From positions 1-64,000 of the forward strand of contig CANMDF010000004.1 of NCBI GenBank assembly GCA_947496605.1: a stretch of 64,000 nt of DNA, given 5' to 3'. The translations under genes were made by a program, and so were the position numbers. This DNA is from an uncultured Paracoccaceae bacterium (GTDB taxonomy: Bacteria; Pseudomonadota; Alphaproteobacteria; Rhodobacterales; Rhodobacteraceae). The notes beneath the pieces are model-generated. The model was not told the origin of the DNA, ran no database searches, and saw only the letters and a program-made list of their open reading frames with translations. This document shows positions 1 through 10,703 of this stretch, in pieces; position 1 is the stretch's first letter; each line of letters opens with the position of its first letter.

Positions 1-77
1 TGAGGCTGAGGCTGAGGCTGAGGCTGAGGCTGAGGCTGAGGCTGAGGCTGAGGCTGAGGCTGAGGCTGAGGCTGAGG
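1..77. repeat. Hexanucleotide tandem repeat (TGAGGC)n, cut by window edge
   Basis: Twelve perfect TGAGGC units fill positions 1-72, followed by a partial TGAGG. In the reading frame of the overlapping gene the array encodes a Glu-Ala dipeptide repeat. Because the unit is six bases, gain or loss of units keeps the frame and only changes the length of the Glu-Ala tract. The left end lies outside the window, so the full copy number is unknown. Confidence 0.97.
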
Positions 78-1966
78 AAAATACGGTCGGTGATGATGTC
101 GTTCAAGTCGAAACGGCACCACAAGCGATCTGGATTGATGGCATTCCGGCAGAATACTACGCACCAAAGCCAGTTGTCCCGGACATCGCGCAAGAGCCCC
201 TGATCCCGGCCAATCCGGTCTTTTTTGAACCGGCGATCGTGGACCCGATTGTCGGCGAGCATCACCCCGGTGCCATCAAAAAGGCCAAAGCGCCTTTGGT
301 TGCCTTGTCGGGTGCAGGGTCCGCGAATGCACCGAAACTTGCAGCTGAACCCGCAGGCGCCCGCACCCGTCCTGATGAGGCTGCTGGAACGACCTACAAA
401 CCAGCTTTGATCGCAGCCAGCCTAGTGGCGGCTGCCGTCGTCTTTGGCACTTGGTTCTGGTCGCAACAAGAGACGTCAGACCTTGCCGTGGTTCCGGTGA
501 CAGAGCCTGTTGAAGTCGCAGTCGCGGAACCTGAGACCCCGGCAACCGCTGTCATTGAGCCGACACCAACGCCGATCTTGGAGGCCGCCCCGATCGTGCC
601 GCAGGACACTATCGACAGCCTTGATGCGCCTGAAACGACGTTGGCCTATGCACCCACTTTGCGTACCCAAGATCCGGCACTGTTAACAACGTCACCCATT
701 GCGATCTCTGAACCAATCGCAGATGCAGGTTTGTCCGAAGTCCAAGCCCCACCAGAACCACCCCTGCAAGAAACGGCACTCGCAAGTGTTGGCGCACCCG
801 TCTTGCGCGGTCAGGTCCTCAGCCCTGATGAAGCAGCCGACATTTACGCAGCAACAGGCGTTTGGCAACGCGCGCCGCGTTTCCTCGACATGCCATCGCG
901 TGCGGTGGTCTTTGATTTCCGCCAACCAGATACTGTCCCCGCGCCAGACCGGATTGCACAACCGGAAGTGCCACCACTGACCGGTCTTGAAACCGACCTC
1001 AGCTTTATTGCTCCCGCTAATCCCCCCGCGCCAGAGGTGAATTTTCCGCGTGATGCAAACGGATTTATCCTGGCCACAGAAAACGGCACGCTCACACCTG
1101 AGGGCGCTTTGGTGTTTGCAGGGCTACCTGATTTGGCGATTACGCCGCGCCCAGACTTAGACCAAAGCGATCTCGACCGCATGGCACTGTTTGCACCTGC
1201 GCCAGAGGGTGTTGTGTTGATTGCGGGGCGCCCCGAATTCGCAACACCTTTGCGGCCTGCAGATGCGGCGCTTCCTGTCATTGCTGAAGCAAATGATGCA
1301 GTCGACCCCATTGTCGACGCACCATCCGAAACTGAAACAGTCTCACCGGGGGGCGTTGGGCTGGCCAGTTTAGAGCTACAAGAATCAGGAACGATCACAC
1401 TTGATTCCACGGTTGTTGAAGATCGCGCCTTGCTAGATTTGCGCCCGCAACTTCGCCCACAAGGACTGGCTCCTGCCGTTGACCCTGGCACGCCTGATAT
1501 CACTGATATCCTTGCCAGCATTGAAACCGACGATGCCACTTTGCGGTTCGACAACAGCACCGCACTGGCTGTTGTCTTGTCACCACGACCCGACGCACGC
1601 CCCGGCAACTTTGACAATGTCGTCGCAGCTGCCGCGCAACGTGCGACGCGGCCCGCCGCTGCCGCCCCCACAGCACCTGTCGTGGCCGCAGCACCTGTGC
1701 CACCACAAAACACAGGGCCCGTGCCAGGTGGCGTGGCCCGCGCAGCAACCCAAGAAGATGCAATCAGCTTGCGTCAGATTAATCTCATCGGCGTCTATGG
1801 CCGCGCTAATGCTCGCCGTGCACTCGTCCGCCTCAGCAATGGCCGTTTTGTTCGTGTCGAGGTCGGAAGTGCGCTGGACGGTGGCCAAGTCACCGCGATT
1901 GGCGAAGACGCACTGAACTACGTCAAGCGCGGCCGGACTTACGCGTTAGAGCTGCCATCTGGGTAA
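2..1966 (+). CDS. Large Glu/Ala/Pro-rich single-TM protein with PilP/GspC-like C-terminus (5' partial)
   Basis: The frame is open from position 2, so the gene begins upstream of the window; a GTG at 239 is merely internal. The visible part has a Glu-Ala repeat, an acidic stretch, then one hydrophobic segment (PALIAASLVAAAVVFGTWF, about 135-155 residues in). A long Pro/Ala/Asp/Glu-rich, probably disordered region follows. The last 60 residues (IGVYGRANARRALVRLSNG...VEVGSALDGGQVTAIGE) resemble the periplasmic PilP/GspC homology region. Inference: an inner-membrane protein with an acidic cytoplasmic N-terminus and a small periplasmic domain at the end of a long linker. Automated annotation of such repeats often says translation initiation factor, which nothing here supports. 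Function unknown. Confidence 0.8.
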   Translation, partial: EAEAEAEAEAEAEAEAEAEAEAEAEENTVGDDVVQVETAPQAIWIDGIPAEYYAPKPVVPDIAQEPLIPANPVFFEPAIVDPIVGEHHPGAIKKAKAPLVALSGAGSANAPKLAAEPAGARTRPDEAAGTTYKPALIAASLVAAAVVFGTWFWSQQETSDLAVVPVTEPVEVAVAEPETPATAVIEPTPTPILEAAPIVPQDTIDSLDAPETTLAYAPTLRTQDPALLTTSPIAISEPIADAGLSEVQAPPEPPLQETALASVGAPVLRGQVLSPDEAADIYAATGVWQRAPRFLDMPSRAVVFDFRQPDTVPAPDRIAQPEVPPLTGLETDLSFIAPANPPAPEVNFPRDANGFILATENGTLTPEGALVFAGLPDLAITPRPDLDQSDLDRMALFAPAPEGVVLIAGRPEFATPLRPADAALPVIAEANDAVDPIVDAPSETETVSPGGVGLASLELQESGTITLDSTVVEDRALLDLRPQLRPQGLAPAVDPGTPDITDILASIETDDATLRFDNSTALAVVLSPRPDARPGNFDNVVAAAAQRATRPAAAAPTAPVVAAAPVPPQNTGPVPGGVARAATQEDAISLRQINLIGVYGRANARRALVRLSNGRFVRVEVGSALDGGQVTAIGEDALNYVKRGRTYALELPSG

Positions 1967-2084
1967 CGGCATTGCCTTTGGCAGACCATTCGCTCTTTCC
2001 AACATCTCGACAGTCGTTAGACTGATGGTAGGAAATGCACGCTAATATGCCTGTACACCCACAGGTCTCGGCATACGGATAAAT

Positions 2085-3968
2085 ATGGAAACTTTCCTCT
2101 TTCAGGCGACGATCTATCTTGGGGCTGCAGTTATCGCGGTGCCGCTTGCCGCACGTTTGGGGCTTGGGTCAGTTCTTGGGTATTTGCTGGCAGGCATTGT
2201 GATCGGACCTGTGACCGGTTTGGTCGGCAGCGAAACACAGGATTTACAACATTTCGCAGAATTCGGCGTCGTGATGATGCTGTTTCTCATCGGGCTCGAG
2301 CTTGAGCCGCGTGCCCTTTGGAATATGCGACAACGGTTACTGGGCTTGGGTGGTTTACAGGTTGGATTAACCATGTTGGCGATCAGTGCAGGTAGCCTTG
2401 CGATGGGATATGATCCAAGCACCGCGATTGCGATTGGAATGATCTTCGCACTGTCGTCCACCGCTATTGTACTGCAAACCCTAACCGAAAAAGGGCTGAT
2501 GCAAACCAGCGGCGGCCGGTCGATTTTTACCGTTCTTCTGGCACAGGATATTGCCGTCATTCCGATGCTAGCCTTGCTGCCGTTGCTTGCCGTGCCCGCT
2601 TTGATGACCCTTGCACCTGACGGGTCAATGTTGCGCACTGTCGCCGATCATGGCGACGATCACCATGCCACGCTCAGCCTTGTCGAAGGGCTTCCCGGAT
2701 GGGGCGTCACGCTTGTCACAGTTGGTGCAGTTGCGGTTGTGGTTCTCGTCGGGGTTTTTCTAACCCGCCCTGTTTTTCGCTACATCCATCATGCACGGCT
2801 GCGTGAAATGTACACAGCCTTGGCCCTTCTCATGGTGGTGGCGACGGCCGTTTTGATGACTTTGGTCGGCTTGTCCCCCGCATTGGGGACGTTCTTGGCC
2901 GGTGTCGTGCTGGCCAATTCCGAATTCCGACACGAGTTGGAAAGCGACCTTGCCCCTTTCAAAGGGCTGCTCTTAGGGCTGTTCTTTATCACAGTCGGCG
3001 CAGGGATTGATTTCACCCTGCTCTTTGGTGACCCCGCACGCATCATCTCCCTTGCTTTGACCGTCATGGTGATCAAAGGCATCGTTCTTTTCGGCCTCGC
3101 CGTGGTGTTCAAACTGCACAAGAAAGACCGTTGGCTATTTACCTTAGGTTTGGCCCAAGCAGGTGAATTTGGCTTCGTGCTGATCTCGTTCTCACTACAA
3201 CAGGGGGTGTTGACCCAAGGGCTGGCAGGGCAACTTTTGTTGATCACAGCGCTATCGATGCTGATCACGCCACTGTTGTTCATCATCTATGAAGTGATCA
3301 TCCGCCAGATGGGTGACATCGAAGAAACCGTACATGATGAAGTCGACGAGCAAGGCACAGTGATCATCGCAGGTATCGGGCGCTTTGGGCAAATCGTAAA
3401 CCGGTTGGTGCAAAGTGCGGGCTTTGAAACGGTCGTCGTTGATAGCGATCTCAGTGCGGTGCAAATGATGCGCAAATTTGGCTTTCGTGGCTTCTTTGGT
3501 GATCCGACCCGCCCTGATCTGTTGAATGCTGCAGGGTTAGAAGACGCCAAAGTCCTTGTGGTCGCGATCGACGGGCGCGATGCGGCCAATAAATTAGTGC
3601 GCTATGCCCGCAAGGCCCGCCCTGATTTGCATATCATCGCGCGGGCCCGTGACCGCGTTCATGTGCATGAGCTTTATGATGCAGGTGCTGATGATATCGT
3701 GCGCGAAATGTTTGATAGCTCATTGCGGGCAGGCCGTTATGCATTGGAAAACCTTGGTCTATCGGATTTTGAAGCGTCAGAACTGGAAACTGCATTCTAC
3801 CAGCACGACCGTACCGCATTGCGCGAATTGGCCGAGCTTTGGCGACCGGGTGTGCCGGTGAGTGAAGTGCCTGAATATGTTGCGCGTGCGCGTGCGCTGA
3901 ACACCGAATTGGAATTTGCGCTGACCGCACGACAGCAAGCTGCCGAGAGTAAGGAAAAATTGCCCTAG
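2085..3968 (+). CDS. CPA2-family cation:proton antiporter (KefB/KefC type)
   Basis: The 627-residue protein has about a dozen membrane segments through residue ~400 (N-terminus [19 protein letters not shown], typical of the Kef sodium/hydrogen exchanger fold). A TrkA-N/RCK nucleotide-binding domain follows, with [17 protein letters not shown] as its Rossmann glycine loop and [12 protein letters not shown] as the following NAD-site signature. Kef systems exchange K+ or Na+ for protons across the inner membrane under redox or electrophile control. There is no ancillary KefF/KefG gene nearby. Its last four bases (CTAG, 3965-3968) are also the end of cobT on the other strand. Cation selectivity cannot be read from sequence. 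Confidence 0.92.
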   Translation: METFLFQATIYLGAAVIAVPLAARLGLGSVLGYLLAGIVIGPVTGLVGSETQDLQHFAEFGVVMMLFLIGLELEPRALWNMRQRLLGLGGLQVGLTMLAISAGSLAMGYDPSTAIAIGMIFALSSTAIVLQTLTEKGLMQTSGGRSIFTVLLAQDIAVIPMLALLPLLAVPALMTLAPDGSMLRTVADHGDDHHATLSLVEGLPGWGVTLVTVGAVAVVVLVGVFLTRPVFRYIHHARLREMYTALALLMVVATAVLMTLVGLSPALGTFLAGVVLANSEFRHELESDLAPFKGLLLGLFFITVGAGIDFTLLFGDPARIISLALTVMVIKGIVLFGLAVVFKLHKKDRWLFTLGLAQAGEFGFVLISFSLQQGVLTQGLAGQLLLITALSMLITPLLFIIYEVIIRQMGDIEETVHDEVDEQGTVIIAGIGRFGQIVNRLVQSAGFETVVVDSDLSAVQMMRKFGFRGFFGDPTRPDLLNAAGLEDAKVLVVAIDGRDAANKLVRYARKARPDLHIIARARDRVHVHELYDAGADDIVREMFDSSLRAGRYALENLGLSDFEASELETAFYQHDRTALRELAELWRPGVPVSEVPEYVARARALNTELEFALTARQQAAESKEKLP

Positions 3969-4975
3969 CTGTCGCTGACACCTGCCTCTGCAAAGGTGGC
4001 CATTCCTGAATGACAGGCGATTGCCCCTTTTAAGATACCAATCGCCAATGCCCCGCCAGAGCCTTCGCCAAGACGCAAGCCCAATTGCAAAAGCGGCTCT
4101 TTGCCCAAACCGTCTAGCAAACGCTGGTGTGCCCCTTCGGCGCTCAGGTGTCCTGCAACCGTATGATCAAGTGCACCATCTACCGCCTTATGCAAGGCGG
4201 CGGCGGCAGCGCAACAAATGAACCCATCAAGAATTACCGGAATGCGGTGATGACGTGCTGCCGCAATCGCCCCTGCCATCGCCGCCAATTCGCGCCCGCC
4301 CAAACAGCGCAGTGCCTCAAGCGGATCGGTCGGTGCGTGCAGCGCAAGCCCGCGTTCCACCACGTCAGTTTTGCGCGCTAGTCCTGCATCATCAACGCCA
4401 GTCCCGCGCCCAGTCCAATCAGCCGCATCCCCACCCAGAACGGCAGCAGCAACAGCTGCGGCTGAGGTGGTGTTGCCAATACCCATTTCGCCTGTGACCA
4501 AAAGGTCGGCATCAGGGTCAACCGCATTCCAGCCCGTTTTTAGCGCGGTGACAAATTCTTCTTCAGTCATCGCTGGCGCCGTTGTAAAATCTGTGGTCGG
4601 CGCGTCGAGGTCTAGGGGATAAACATCCAGTTTTGCCCCAAAGGCCTTGGACAACTGGTTAATCGCGGCACCACCATGTTCGAAATTCGCAACCATCTGC
4701 ACGGTTACTTCTGGCGGGAAGGCCGAGACCCCCTGCGCACAAACGCCGTGATTACCTGCGAAGATGATCACCTGAGGGGCATTGATTTGCGGCTGCGCAT
4801 CACCGCGCCAGCCTGCATACCAGATGGCCAAATCTTCCAAACGGCCCAAAGCGCCGGGGGGTTTGGTCAGCTGTCCATTTCTGTCTTGTGCGCCGCTCAC
4901 GGCATCGCGGTCAGCGCCGGGTGCTGCGGCCAATGTATCGCGGAAGGTTTGGATCGTGGAAAATGGCGCTTGCAT
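3965..4975 (-). CDS. cobT: Nicotinate-nucleotide--dimethylbenzimidazole phosphoribosyltransferase
   Basis: The 336 residues match the usual CobT length (~340). CobT transfers phosphoribose from nicotinate mononucleotide to 5,6-dimethylbenzimidazole, giving alpha-ribazole phosphate for the lower loop of cobalamin. Recognised from the N-terminal [20 protein letters not shown] segment (the family KPxGSLG-like region, here [10 protein letters not shown]), [17 protein letters not shown], and the [17 protein letters not shown] phosphate-binding loop. It is divergent from cobS with 77 bp between the two starts, so both nucleotide-loop genes probably share a promoter region. No cobalamin riboswitch was recognised there. 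The stop is shared in a 4-bp convergent overlap with the antiporter gene. Confidence 0.96.
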   Translation of the reverse strand: MQAPFSTIQTFRDTLAAAPGADRDAVSGAQDRNGQLTKPPGALGRLEDLAIWYAGWRGDAQPQINAPQVIIFAGNHGVCAQGVSAFPPEVTVQMVANFEHGGAAINQLSKAFGAKLDVYPLDLDAPTTDFTTAPAMTEEEFVTALKTGWNAVDPDADLLVTGEMGIGNTTSAAAVAAAVLGGDAADWTGRGTGVDDAGLARKTDVVERGLALHAPTDPLEALRCLGGRELAAMAGAIAAARHHRIPVILDGFICCAAAAALHKAVDGALDHTVAGHLSAEGAHQRLLDGLGKEPLLQLGLRLGEGSGGALAIGILKGAIACHSGMATFAEAGVSDS

Positions 4976-5052
4976 CGCGTCCTCGCTACAGTCAATTCTG
5001 CATCTTGTTTAACGCACGCGGCGGCGATGGAAAGACCCCGAAAGGACGCATT

Positions 5053-5810
5053 TTGTACAAACACGACAATGCTTTGATTGACCGGGTCGATCTGCCTGCA
5101 GCACTGGGTTTGCTGACGCGTCTGCCGATTACGGTGGACGGCACCCGCGCGATGGATCGCGGGGCGGCGTCTGCGTGGGCCTATCCGTTGGTTGGCGTTG
5201 TCTTGGGTGTGATTTTAGCATCCGCAACCGCGCTAATGCTTGCCATAGGAATTCCGTCTGGGATCGTGGCCGGGCTGATCCTTGCAGGTGCTGTCGTGAT
5301 GACAGGGGCCATGCATGAAGACGGCTTGGCCGATAGCGCCGATGGTTTGTGGGGCGGTTGGGATAAGACGCGCCGATTAGAGATCATGAAAGACAGCCAT
5401 ATCGGCGTGTACGGTGTCTGCGCCGTTGCGCTGGCGCTTTTGCTACGCTGGTTGACGCTGGTAGTCATTATCTCAATGGGCGCTTATTGGGTCGCCTTTA
5501 TCGCGGTGGGTGCGGTTAGTCGGGCCAGTATGGTTGCCGTGATGGCGACTTTGCCCAATGCCCGCACAGGCGGTCTCAGCCAGTCTGTGGGCCGTCCGGC
5601 GCAAGCGACAGCGTGGTTAGCATTGGCGATTGCTGTCGGATTTGCGCTGCTATGTGGTTACCCATGGGTCATCGTGATTGCCGCAGCTTTCACCCTTGGC
5701 TGCATGGCAATTGCGCGTGCCAAAATCGGTGGGCAGACTGGTGACATTTTGGGCGCCACCCAGCAAGTCACTGAAATCACGTCACTTATCGCAATCGTAG
5801 TGATGATTAC

Positions 5811-5814
<4 letters not shown>
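5053..5814 (+). CDS. cobS: Adenosylcobinamide-GDP ribazoletransferase (cobalamin synthase)
   Basis: CobS joins adenosylcobinamide-GDP and alpha-ribazole (phosphate) at the inner membrane, the step after CobT. The protein has several hydrophobic segments and the family signature GAMHEDGLADSADGLWGG followed by RRLEIMKDSHIGVYG. The frame is open well upstream, but that part reads as non-native sequence. The TTG at 5053 lies 6 nt after AAAGGA (5041-5046) and gives 253 residues starting just before the conserved DLPAALGLLTRLP, so I chose it. The stop overlaps the convergent FG-GAP gene by four bases (TTAG, 5811-5814). Confidence 0.92.
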
Positions 5815-6841
<1,027 letters not shown>

Positions 6842-7010
6842 CTATGAAATCCATCGGTTCAAGACCTAAGTAGTGCACGTTTTTCGTGCTCGCCACCCCA
6901 AAATTGCGAGATGTCAGACGCTAACAGGTTTGTGCACTGTGGACTCTTGGACCGTTATCCTTACCTTTTCTTTACGTAGGGTCCGCGAGGCCCAACAAAG
7001 GGAGAGATTT

Positions 7011-8018
7011 ATGAACATGTTTACCAAAGCCGTTCTTGCGGCAACGATTGCTATCACTGCACCGATGGCTCAGGCACAAGAGGCCGAACCCGCTAGCTAT
7101 ATCCTTGCGACTGCATCAACTGGCGGCACCTATTATCCAGTGGGCGTGGCCCTTTCGACATTGGTCAAGGTCAAGCTTGAGCCACGTCAGAAGATCGGCA
7201 TGTCCGCGATCAGTTCCGCCGGGTCCGGCGAAAACGTCCGTTTGATCCGCGAAGGCGAAGCCCAGTTCGGCATTCTGCAAGGTCTGTTCGGCTATTATGC
7301 AGCCACAGGCACCGGCCCAGTGGACGAGCCGCAAGATCACCTGCGTTCGGTCACGATGCTATGGCAAAACGTAGAGCAGTTTGTCGTAGCATCTGATGTG
7401 GCCACAACCGGCACGATCGAGGATATGCTTGCCCTAAAGGGTGAAAGCATGGCTTTGGGTCGTCAGAACTCAGGTACCATCGGGTCGAATGGCGCGCTGA
7501 TGTCCGGCTTGGGCGTTGATATCAACACCGACTATGAGCTGGTCTTTGCAGGCTACGGTCCTTCAGCTGAGGCGCTGCAAAACGGTCAGGTCAAAGGTAT
7601 CAGCACACCAGCAGGTGTCCCAACAGGTGCGGTCAGCCAGTTGATGGCAGCAGCAGGTGACGGCGTGACCATGCTCGATTTCACCGATGAACAGTTGGAA
7701 ATGGCTGACGGTGGCCGTGGTTTGTGGACGCGTTACGTGATCGAGGCTGGCACCTATCCGGGTCAGACAGCTGACATCAACACAATTGCGCAGCCAAATT
7801 TCCTGGCGACACATGCCGATCTGCCAGAAGAGAACGTCTATCAGATCACCAAGACGATCTATGAAAACCTGCCGTTCTTGCAAGCCATCCACCCGGCTAC
7901 AAAGGCCATGGCGCTTGAGGCTGCGATTGCAGGTCTGCCAGTACCACTGCACCCCGGTGCAGCACGGTTCTATCAGGAACAGGGCGTTGAAATCCCTGCC
8001 CGGTTGATCGCCAACTAA
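7011..8018 (+). CDS. TAXI family TRAP transporter solute-binding protein
   Basis: The 335-residue protein starts at the ATG preceded by GGAGAG (7001-7006) and begins with a Sec signal peptide ending APMAQAQ. Mature sequence has the TAXI hallmark ILATASTGGTYYPVGVALSTLV and SAGSGENVRLIREGEAQFGI, then a two-lobe periplasmic binding fold. TAXI proteins deliver substrate to a fused TRAP permease, which is the next gene. Substrates of characterised TAXI systems include C4/C5 dicarboxylates, but the specificity here is unknown. A frame open to 6873 upstream precedes the signal peptide and is not the start. Confidence 0.95.
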   Translation: MNMFTKAVLAATIAITAPMAQAQEAEPASYILATASTGGTYYPVGVALSTLVKVKLEPRQKIGMSAISSAGSGENVRLIREGEAQFGILQGLFGYYAATGTGPVDEPQDHLRSVTMLWQNVEQFVVASDVATTGTIEDMLALKGESMALGRQNSGTIGSNGALMSGLGVDINTDYELVFAGYGPSAEALQNGQVKGISTPAGVPTGAVSQLMAAAGDGVTMLDFTDEQLEMADGGRGLWTRYVIEAGTYPGQTADINTIAQPNFLATHADLPEENVYQITKTIYENLPFLQAIHPATKAMALEAAIAGLPVPLHPGAARFYQEQGVEIPARLIAN

Positions 8019-8025
8019 ACAAAAA

Positions 8026-8053
8026 CGGCCCGCACCACCATCGGTGCGGGCCG
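8026..8053 (+). terminator. Intercistronic GC-rich hairpin between TAXI binding protein and permease
   Basis: An 11-bp perfect stem (CGGCCCGCACC at 8026-8036 with its complement at 8043-8053) closes a six-base loop. Only GTTTGCATTT follows, so it is at best a weak intrinsic terminator. It may allow partial readthrough or protect the upstream mRNA from 3' decay, giving more binding protein than permease. Confidence 0.75.
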
Positions 8054-8075
8054 GTTTGCATTTAAGGGGACCCCA

Positions 8076-10169
8076 ATGACCGACGAAACCCCTGTGGAAG
8101 CCGCCGCACAGCGCGACTTTACCGGCCTGATCAATACGGCCCTTTCTATTCTTTGTTTTCTGATCGCGGTTGGGCACATCTATGTGGCCTTTGACCCGAT
8201 CATTTCCGAATTTCAACGCAACGCCTATCACTTCGCAGGCTTTGCGTTTCTGGCAGCCGTTCTAAACCCGATCATCAAAGGGCAAACGCGTAGCAAGCCC
8301 ATCTTGGCCTTTGATCTGACCTTGGGTGTTTTGGTGGCAGCGGCAGCGATCTATATGCCATTCGCTGAACAGGGCATTTACGACCGAGGTGTCAAATTTT
8401 CGACCCTCGATTGGATCGCTGCGGTCATCTGCATCGTGGGCGCGATTGAGCTAACCCGCCGCCTCACTGGATGGGTGATCCCTTGCCTGATCATCATCGC
8501 AATCACCTATGTTGGTTGGTGGGGGCAATTGATTGGCGGCGTCTTTTCATTCCCCGGTCTCAGCTGGGAATCCATCGCGTTTCGGTCGATCTTTGGCGAT
8601 GACGCGATGTTTGGCACAATTGCGCGGATTTCATCCACCTTTGTGTTCCTGTTCATCATCTTTGGTGCATTCCTTTTACGTTCGGGTGCTGGTGACTTTG
8701 TCATCAACATCGCACGCGCGATTGCAGGGCGTTTAGTTGGCGGGCCGGGGATTGTGGCTGTCATCGCCTCGGGTCTGACGGGGACGATTTCAGGGTCAGC
8801 CGTGGCGAACACTGCGTCCACAGGCGTGATCACGATTCCGCTGATGAAGAAAGCAGGCTTTCCCTCCAAGTTCGCAGGCGGGGTTGAGGCCGCGTCCTCC
8901 ACCGGGGGCCAATTGATGCCGCCTATCATGGGCGCGGGTGCTTTTGTGATGGCGAGCTTTACACAGATTCCCTATGAAACCATCGTCGCGGCCGCGGCTT
9001 TGCCCGCCTTGCTCTACTTCCTTTCTGTCGTCTTCTTCGTCCGGATTGAGGCCCGTCGTTTAGGTTTGAAACCGATGAAAAGTGACGGCGAAACTGTGGG
9101 CTCTGCATTCAAGAAAGGTGGTGCGAGTTTCGTGATCCCAATCGGCGGTTTGATCGCGATGTTGGTATCAGGCTTTACGCCCGCCTATGCGGCGGTTTTT
9201 GGCATTCTGGCGGTGATCGCATCAAGCTGGCTGACCCAAAACCCGATGGGTCCGCGCGCGGTGTTCGAGGCTTTGGTCATGGGCACCAAAGGCATGATTA
9301 TGACCGCTGTGCTGCTCTGTGCAGTCGGCCTTGTGGTCAACGTGATTGCGACGGCGGGCATCGGCAACACATTCAGCCTGATGATCGCTGATTGGGCAGG
9401 TGGTAATCTGTTGATCGCAATCGTCATGGTCGCGATTGCCAGTTTGGTGCTGGGTATGGGTCTGCCAGTGACGGCGGCCTACATCGTGCTCGCTACGCTG
9501 TCGGCCCCTGCTCTTGCAGGCATGATACAAGACCGCTTTGTGATCGAGGCCTTGGCCAATGGCACTCTGGGTGACGCAGGTAATGCGGTGCTTATGTTCG
9601 GCATCCCTGACCCGTCCGTTTTGGCAGGCCCGCTGACATCGGAGGATGCCACGATGATCATCCGCGCCCTTCCGCTTGAGGTCGCAGCCCCATTGCGCGA
9701 TCTGGTCGTGCCGCAAGAGGTCGCAGTCGCGGCGATCTTGTCGGCGCATATGATTATTTTCTGGCTCAGCCAAGACAGTAACGTCACGCCACCCGTAGCA
9801 CTTGCCGCCTTTACCGCCGCTGCGATTGCGAAAGCGCCGGCAATGGCCACTGGGTTTGCAAGCTGGAAGCTGGCAAAGGGTCTTTATATCGTGCCGCTGA
9901 TGATGGCCTATACGCCCTTCCTATCAGGGGATTGGGGTATCATGCTGGTCATCTTTGCCTTTGGTGTTGTCGGCATCTACGGGTTGGCCGGTGCGCTGCA
10001 AGGCTGCATGGAAGCACCACTGAACCCGGCTACGCGCATCCTTGTCGGGCTGGCCGGTGCTGCGTGTATCTGGCCCGCACCGATTTGGGTGCATATCGCA
10101 GGTGCGGCCGTGGTTATTGTTCTTTTGGTCATCAACGCACGTCAACTTCGGCCGGCGGCGTCAGCATAA
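8076..10169 (+). CDS. TRAP transporter fused permease (TAXI type)
   Basis: The 697-residue polytopic protein fuses the small (DctQ-like, roughly residues 1-170) and large (DctM-like) TRAP subunits, the normal TAXI arrangement. Recognisable DctM elements include GIVAVIASGLTGTISGSAVAN and SSTGGQLMPPIMGAGAF, with a further conserved block LGMGLPVTAAYIVLA. It uses an ion gradient to import the substrate captured by the preceding binding protein. The ATG follows AAGGGGA. The 57-base gap to the binding-protein gene contains the hairpin at 8026-8053, and both genes are presumably one operon. Confidence 0.95.
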   Translation: MTDETPVEAAAQRDFTGLINTALSILCFLIAVGHIYVAFDPIISEFQRNAYHFAGFAFLAAVLNPIIKGQTRSKPILAFDLTLGVLVAAAAIYMPFAEQGIYDRGVKFSTLDWIAAVICIVGAIELTRRLTGWVIPCLIIIAITYVGWWGQLIGGVFSFPGLSWESIAFRSIFGDDAMFGTIARISSTFVFLFIIFGAFLLRSGAGDFVINIARAIAGRLVGGPGIVAVIASGLTGTISGSAVANTASTGVITIPLMKKAGFPSKFAGGVEAASSTGGQLMPPIMGAGAFVMASFTQIPYETIVAAAALPALLYFLSVVFFVRIEARRLGLKPMKSDGETVGSAFKKGGASFVIPIGGLIAMLVSGFTPAYAAVFGILAVIASSWLTQNPMGPRAVFEALVMGTKGMIMTAVLLCAVGLVVNVIATAGIGNTFSLMIADWAGGNLLIAIVMVAIASLVLGMGLPVTAAYIVLATLSAPALAGMIQDRFVIEALANGTLGDAGNAVLMFGIPDPSVLAGPLTSEDATMIIRALPLEVAAPLRDLVVPQEVAVAAILSAHMIIFWLSQDSNVTPPVALAAFTAAAIAKAPAMATGFASWKLAKGLYIVPLMMAYTPFLSGDWGIMLVIFAFGVVGIYGLAGALQGCMEAPLNPATRILVGLAGAACIWPAPIWVHIAGAAVVIVLLVINARQLRPAASA

Positions 10170-10180
10170 AGGATGTAATG

Positions 10181-10561
10181 ATGCACCAAGGAAGCTGCTT
10201 ATGTGGAAAGGTAACTTTCACCGTTGAGTGCACTCTTCCGCCTCTCAGCGCGTGCCATTGCACCACATGCCGCAAACAATCGGGGCACTATGAGGTATCG
10301 GTGGATGTCCCGCAATCAGCGCTGACAGTGACAGGCGAAGCCCATGTGACTTGGTATCAATCGTCCCAAAAAGTACGGCGCGGTTTTTGCGGAACCTGTG
10401 GCGCGACTTTGTTTTGGGACCCGATCTTTCAAGACTGGACCGCGGTCGCGATGGGCGCTTTTGACACGCCAACGCAGACACAAATCGCGCAGCATATCTT
10501 TGTGTCCGAGAAAGGCGACTACTACGACCTTACCGATGGCCTGCCGCAAAACGCTACTTAA
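10181..10561 (+). CDS. GFA family (glutathione-dependent formaldehyde-activating-like) protein
   Basis: A 126-residue zinc protein with the family's cysteine clusters in order: GSCLCGKVTF near the N-terminus, CHCTTCRK, and GFCGTCGATLFW. Gfa was first described as accelerating the glutathione-formaldehyde adduct reaction, but most members have no proven activity. Two adjacent ATGs exist (10178 and 10181); the second is better spaced from GGA at 10171-10173. It lies only 11 bases after the TRAP permease and may be transcribed with it. Confidence 0.9.
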   Translation: MHQGSCLCGKVTFTVECTLPPLSACHCTTCRKQSGHYEVSVDVPQSALTVTGEAHVTWYQSSQKVRRGFCGTCGATLFWDPIFQDWTAVAMGAFDTPTQTQIAQHIFVSEKGDYYDLTDGLPQNAT

Positions 10562-10605
10562 AAGTGGGCCCGGATGACACAGGTTTTCTATGTCCAATCA
10601 AACTT

Positions 10606-10619
10606 CCGCCGGAGGCATC
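10606..10619 (-). repeat. Roseobacter-type intergenic motif, minus-strand copy
   Basis: On the minus strand this reads GATGCCTCCGGCGG, identical to the copy at 20158-20171. It sits between the GFA gene and the DegP terminator. I have seen this motif often after genes in roseobacters, where it forms part of terminator-like structures; that is recollection, not a search. Confidence 0.6.
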
Positions 10620-10655
10620 TGACCCTTCAGGTCAGACCGCACTATTTTCAACAAA

Positions 10656-10681
10656 AAAGGCGGCCCGCTAAGGCCGCCTTT
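10656..10681 (-). terminator. Intrinsic terminator of the DegP-type protease gene
   Basis: A ten-base stem (AAAGGCGGCC at 10656-10665 with GGCCGCCTTT at 10672-10681) encloses a six-base loop. On the minus strand it runs into TTTTTTGT, a proper U-tract, 22 bases after the protease stop. The plus strand offers only TTTCTC, so it may work weakly for the GFA gene as well. Confidence 0.88.
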
Positions 10682-10703
10682 CTCAATTCATCTCTCAGCG
10701 TCT

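Noticed and set aside
844-1713. 289-residue open frame antisense to the first gene
   Set aside because: Shadow of a Pro/Ala-rich GC-rich gene; low-complexity Ser/Ala/Thr translation with no domain, signal or ribosome-binding site.
4976-5052. Cobalamin riboswitch between cobT and cobS
   Set aside because: The 77-base gap is too short and has no recognisable B12-box; no sequence support.
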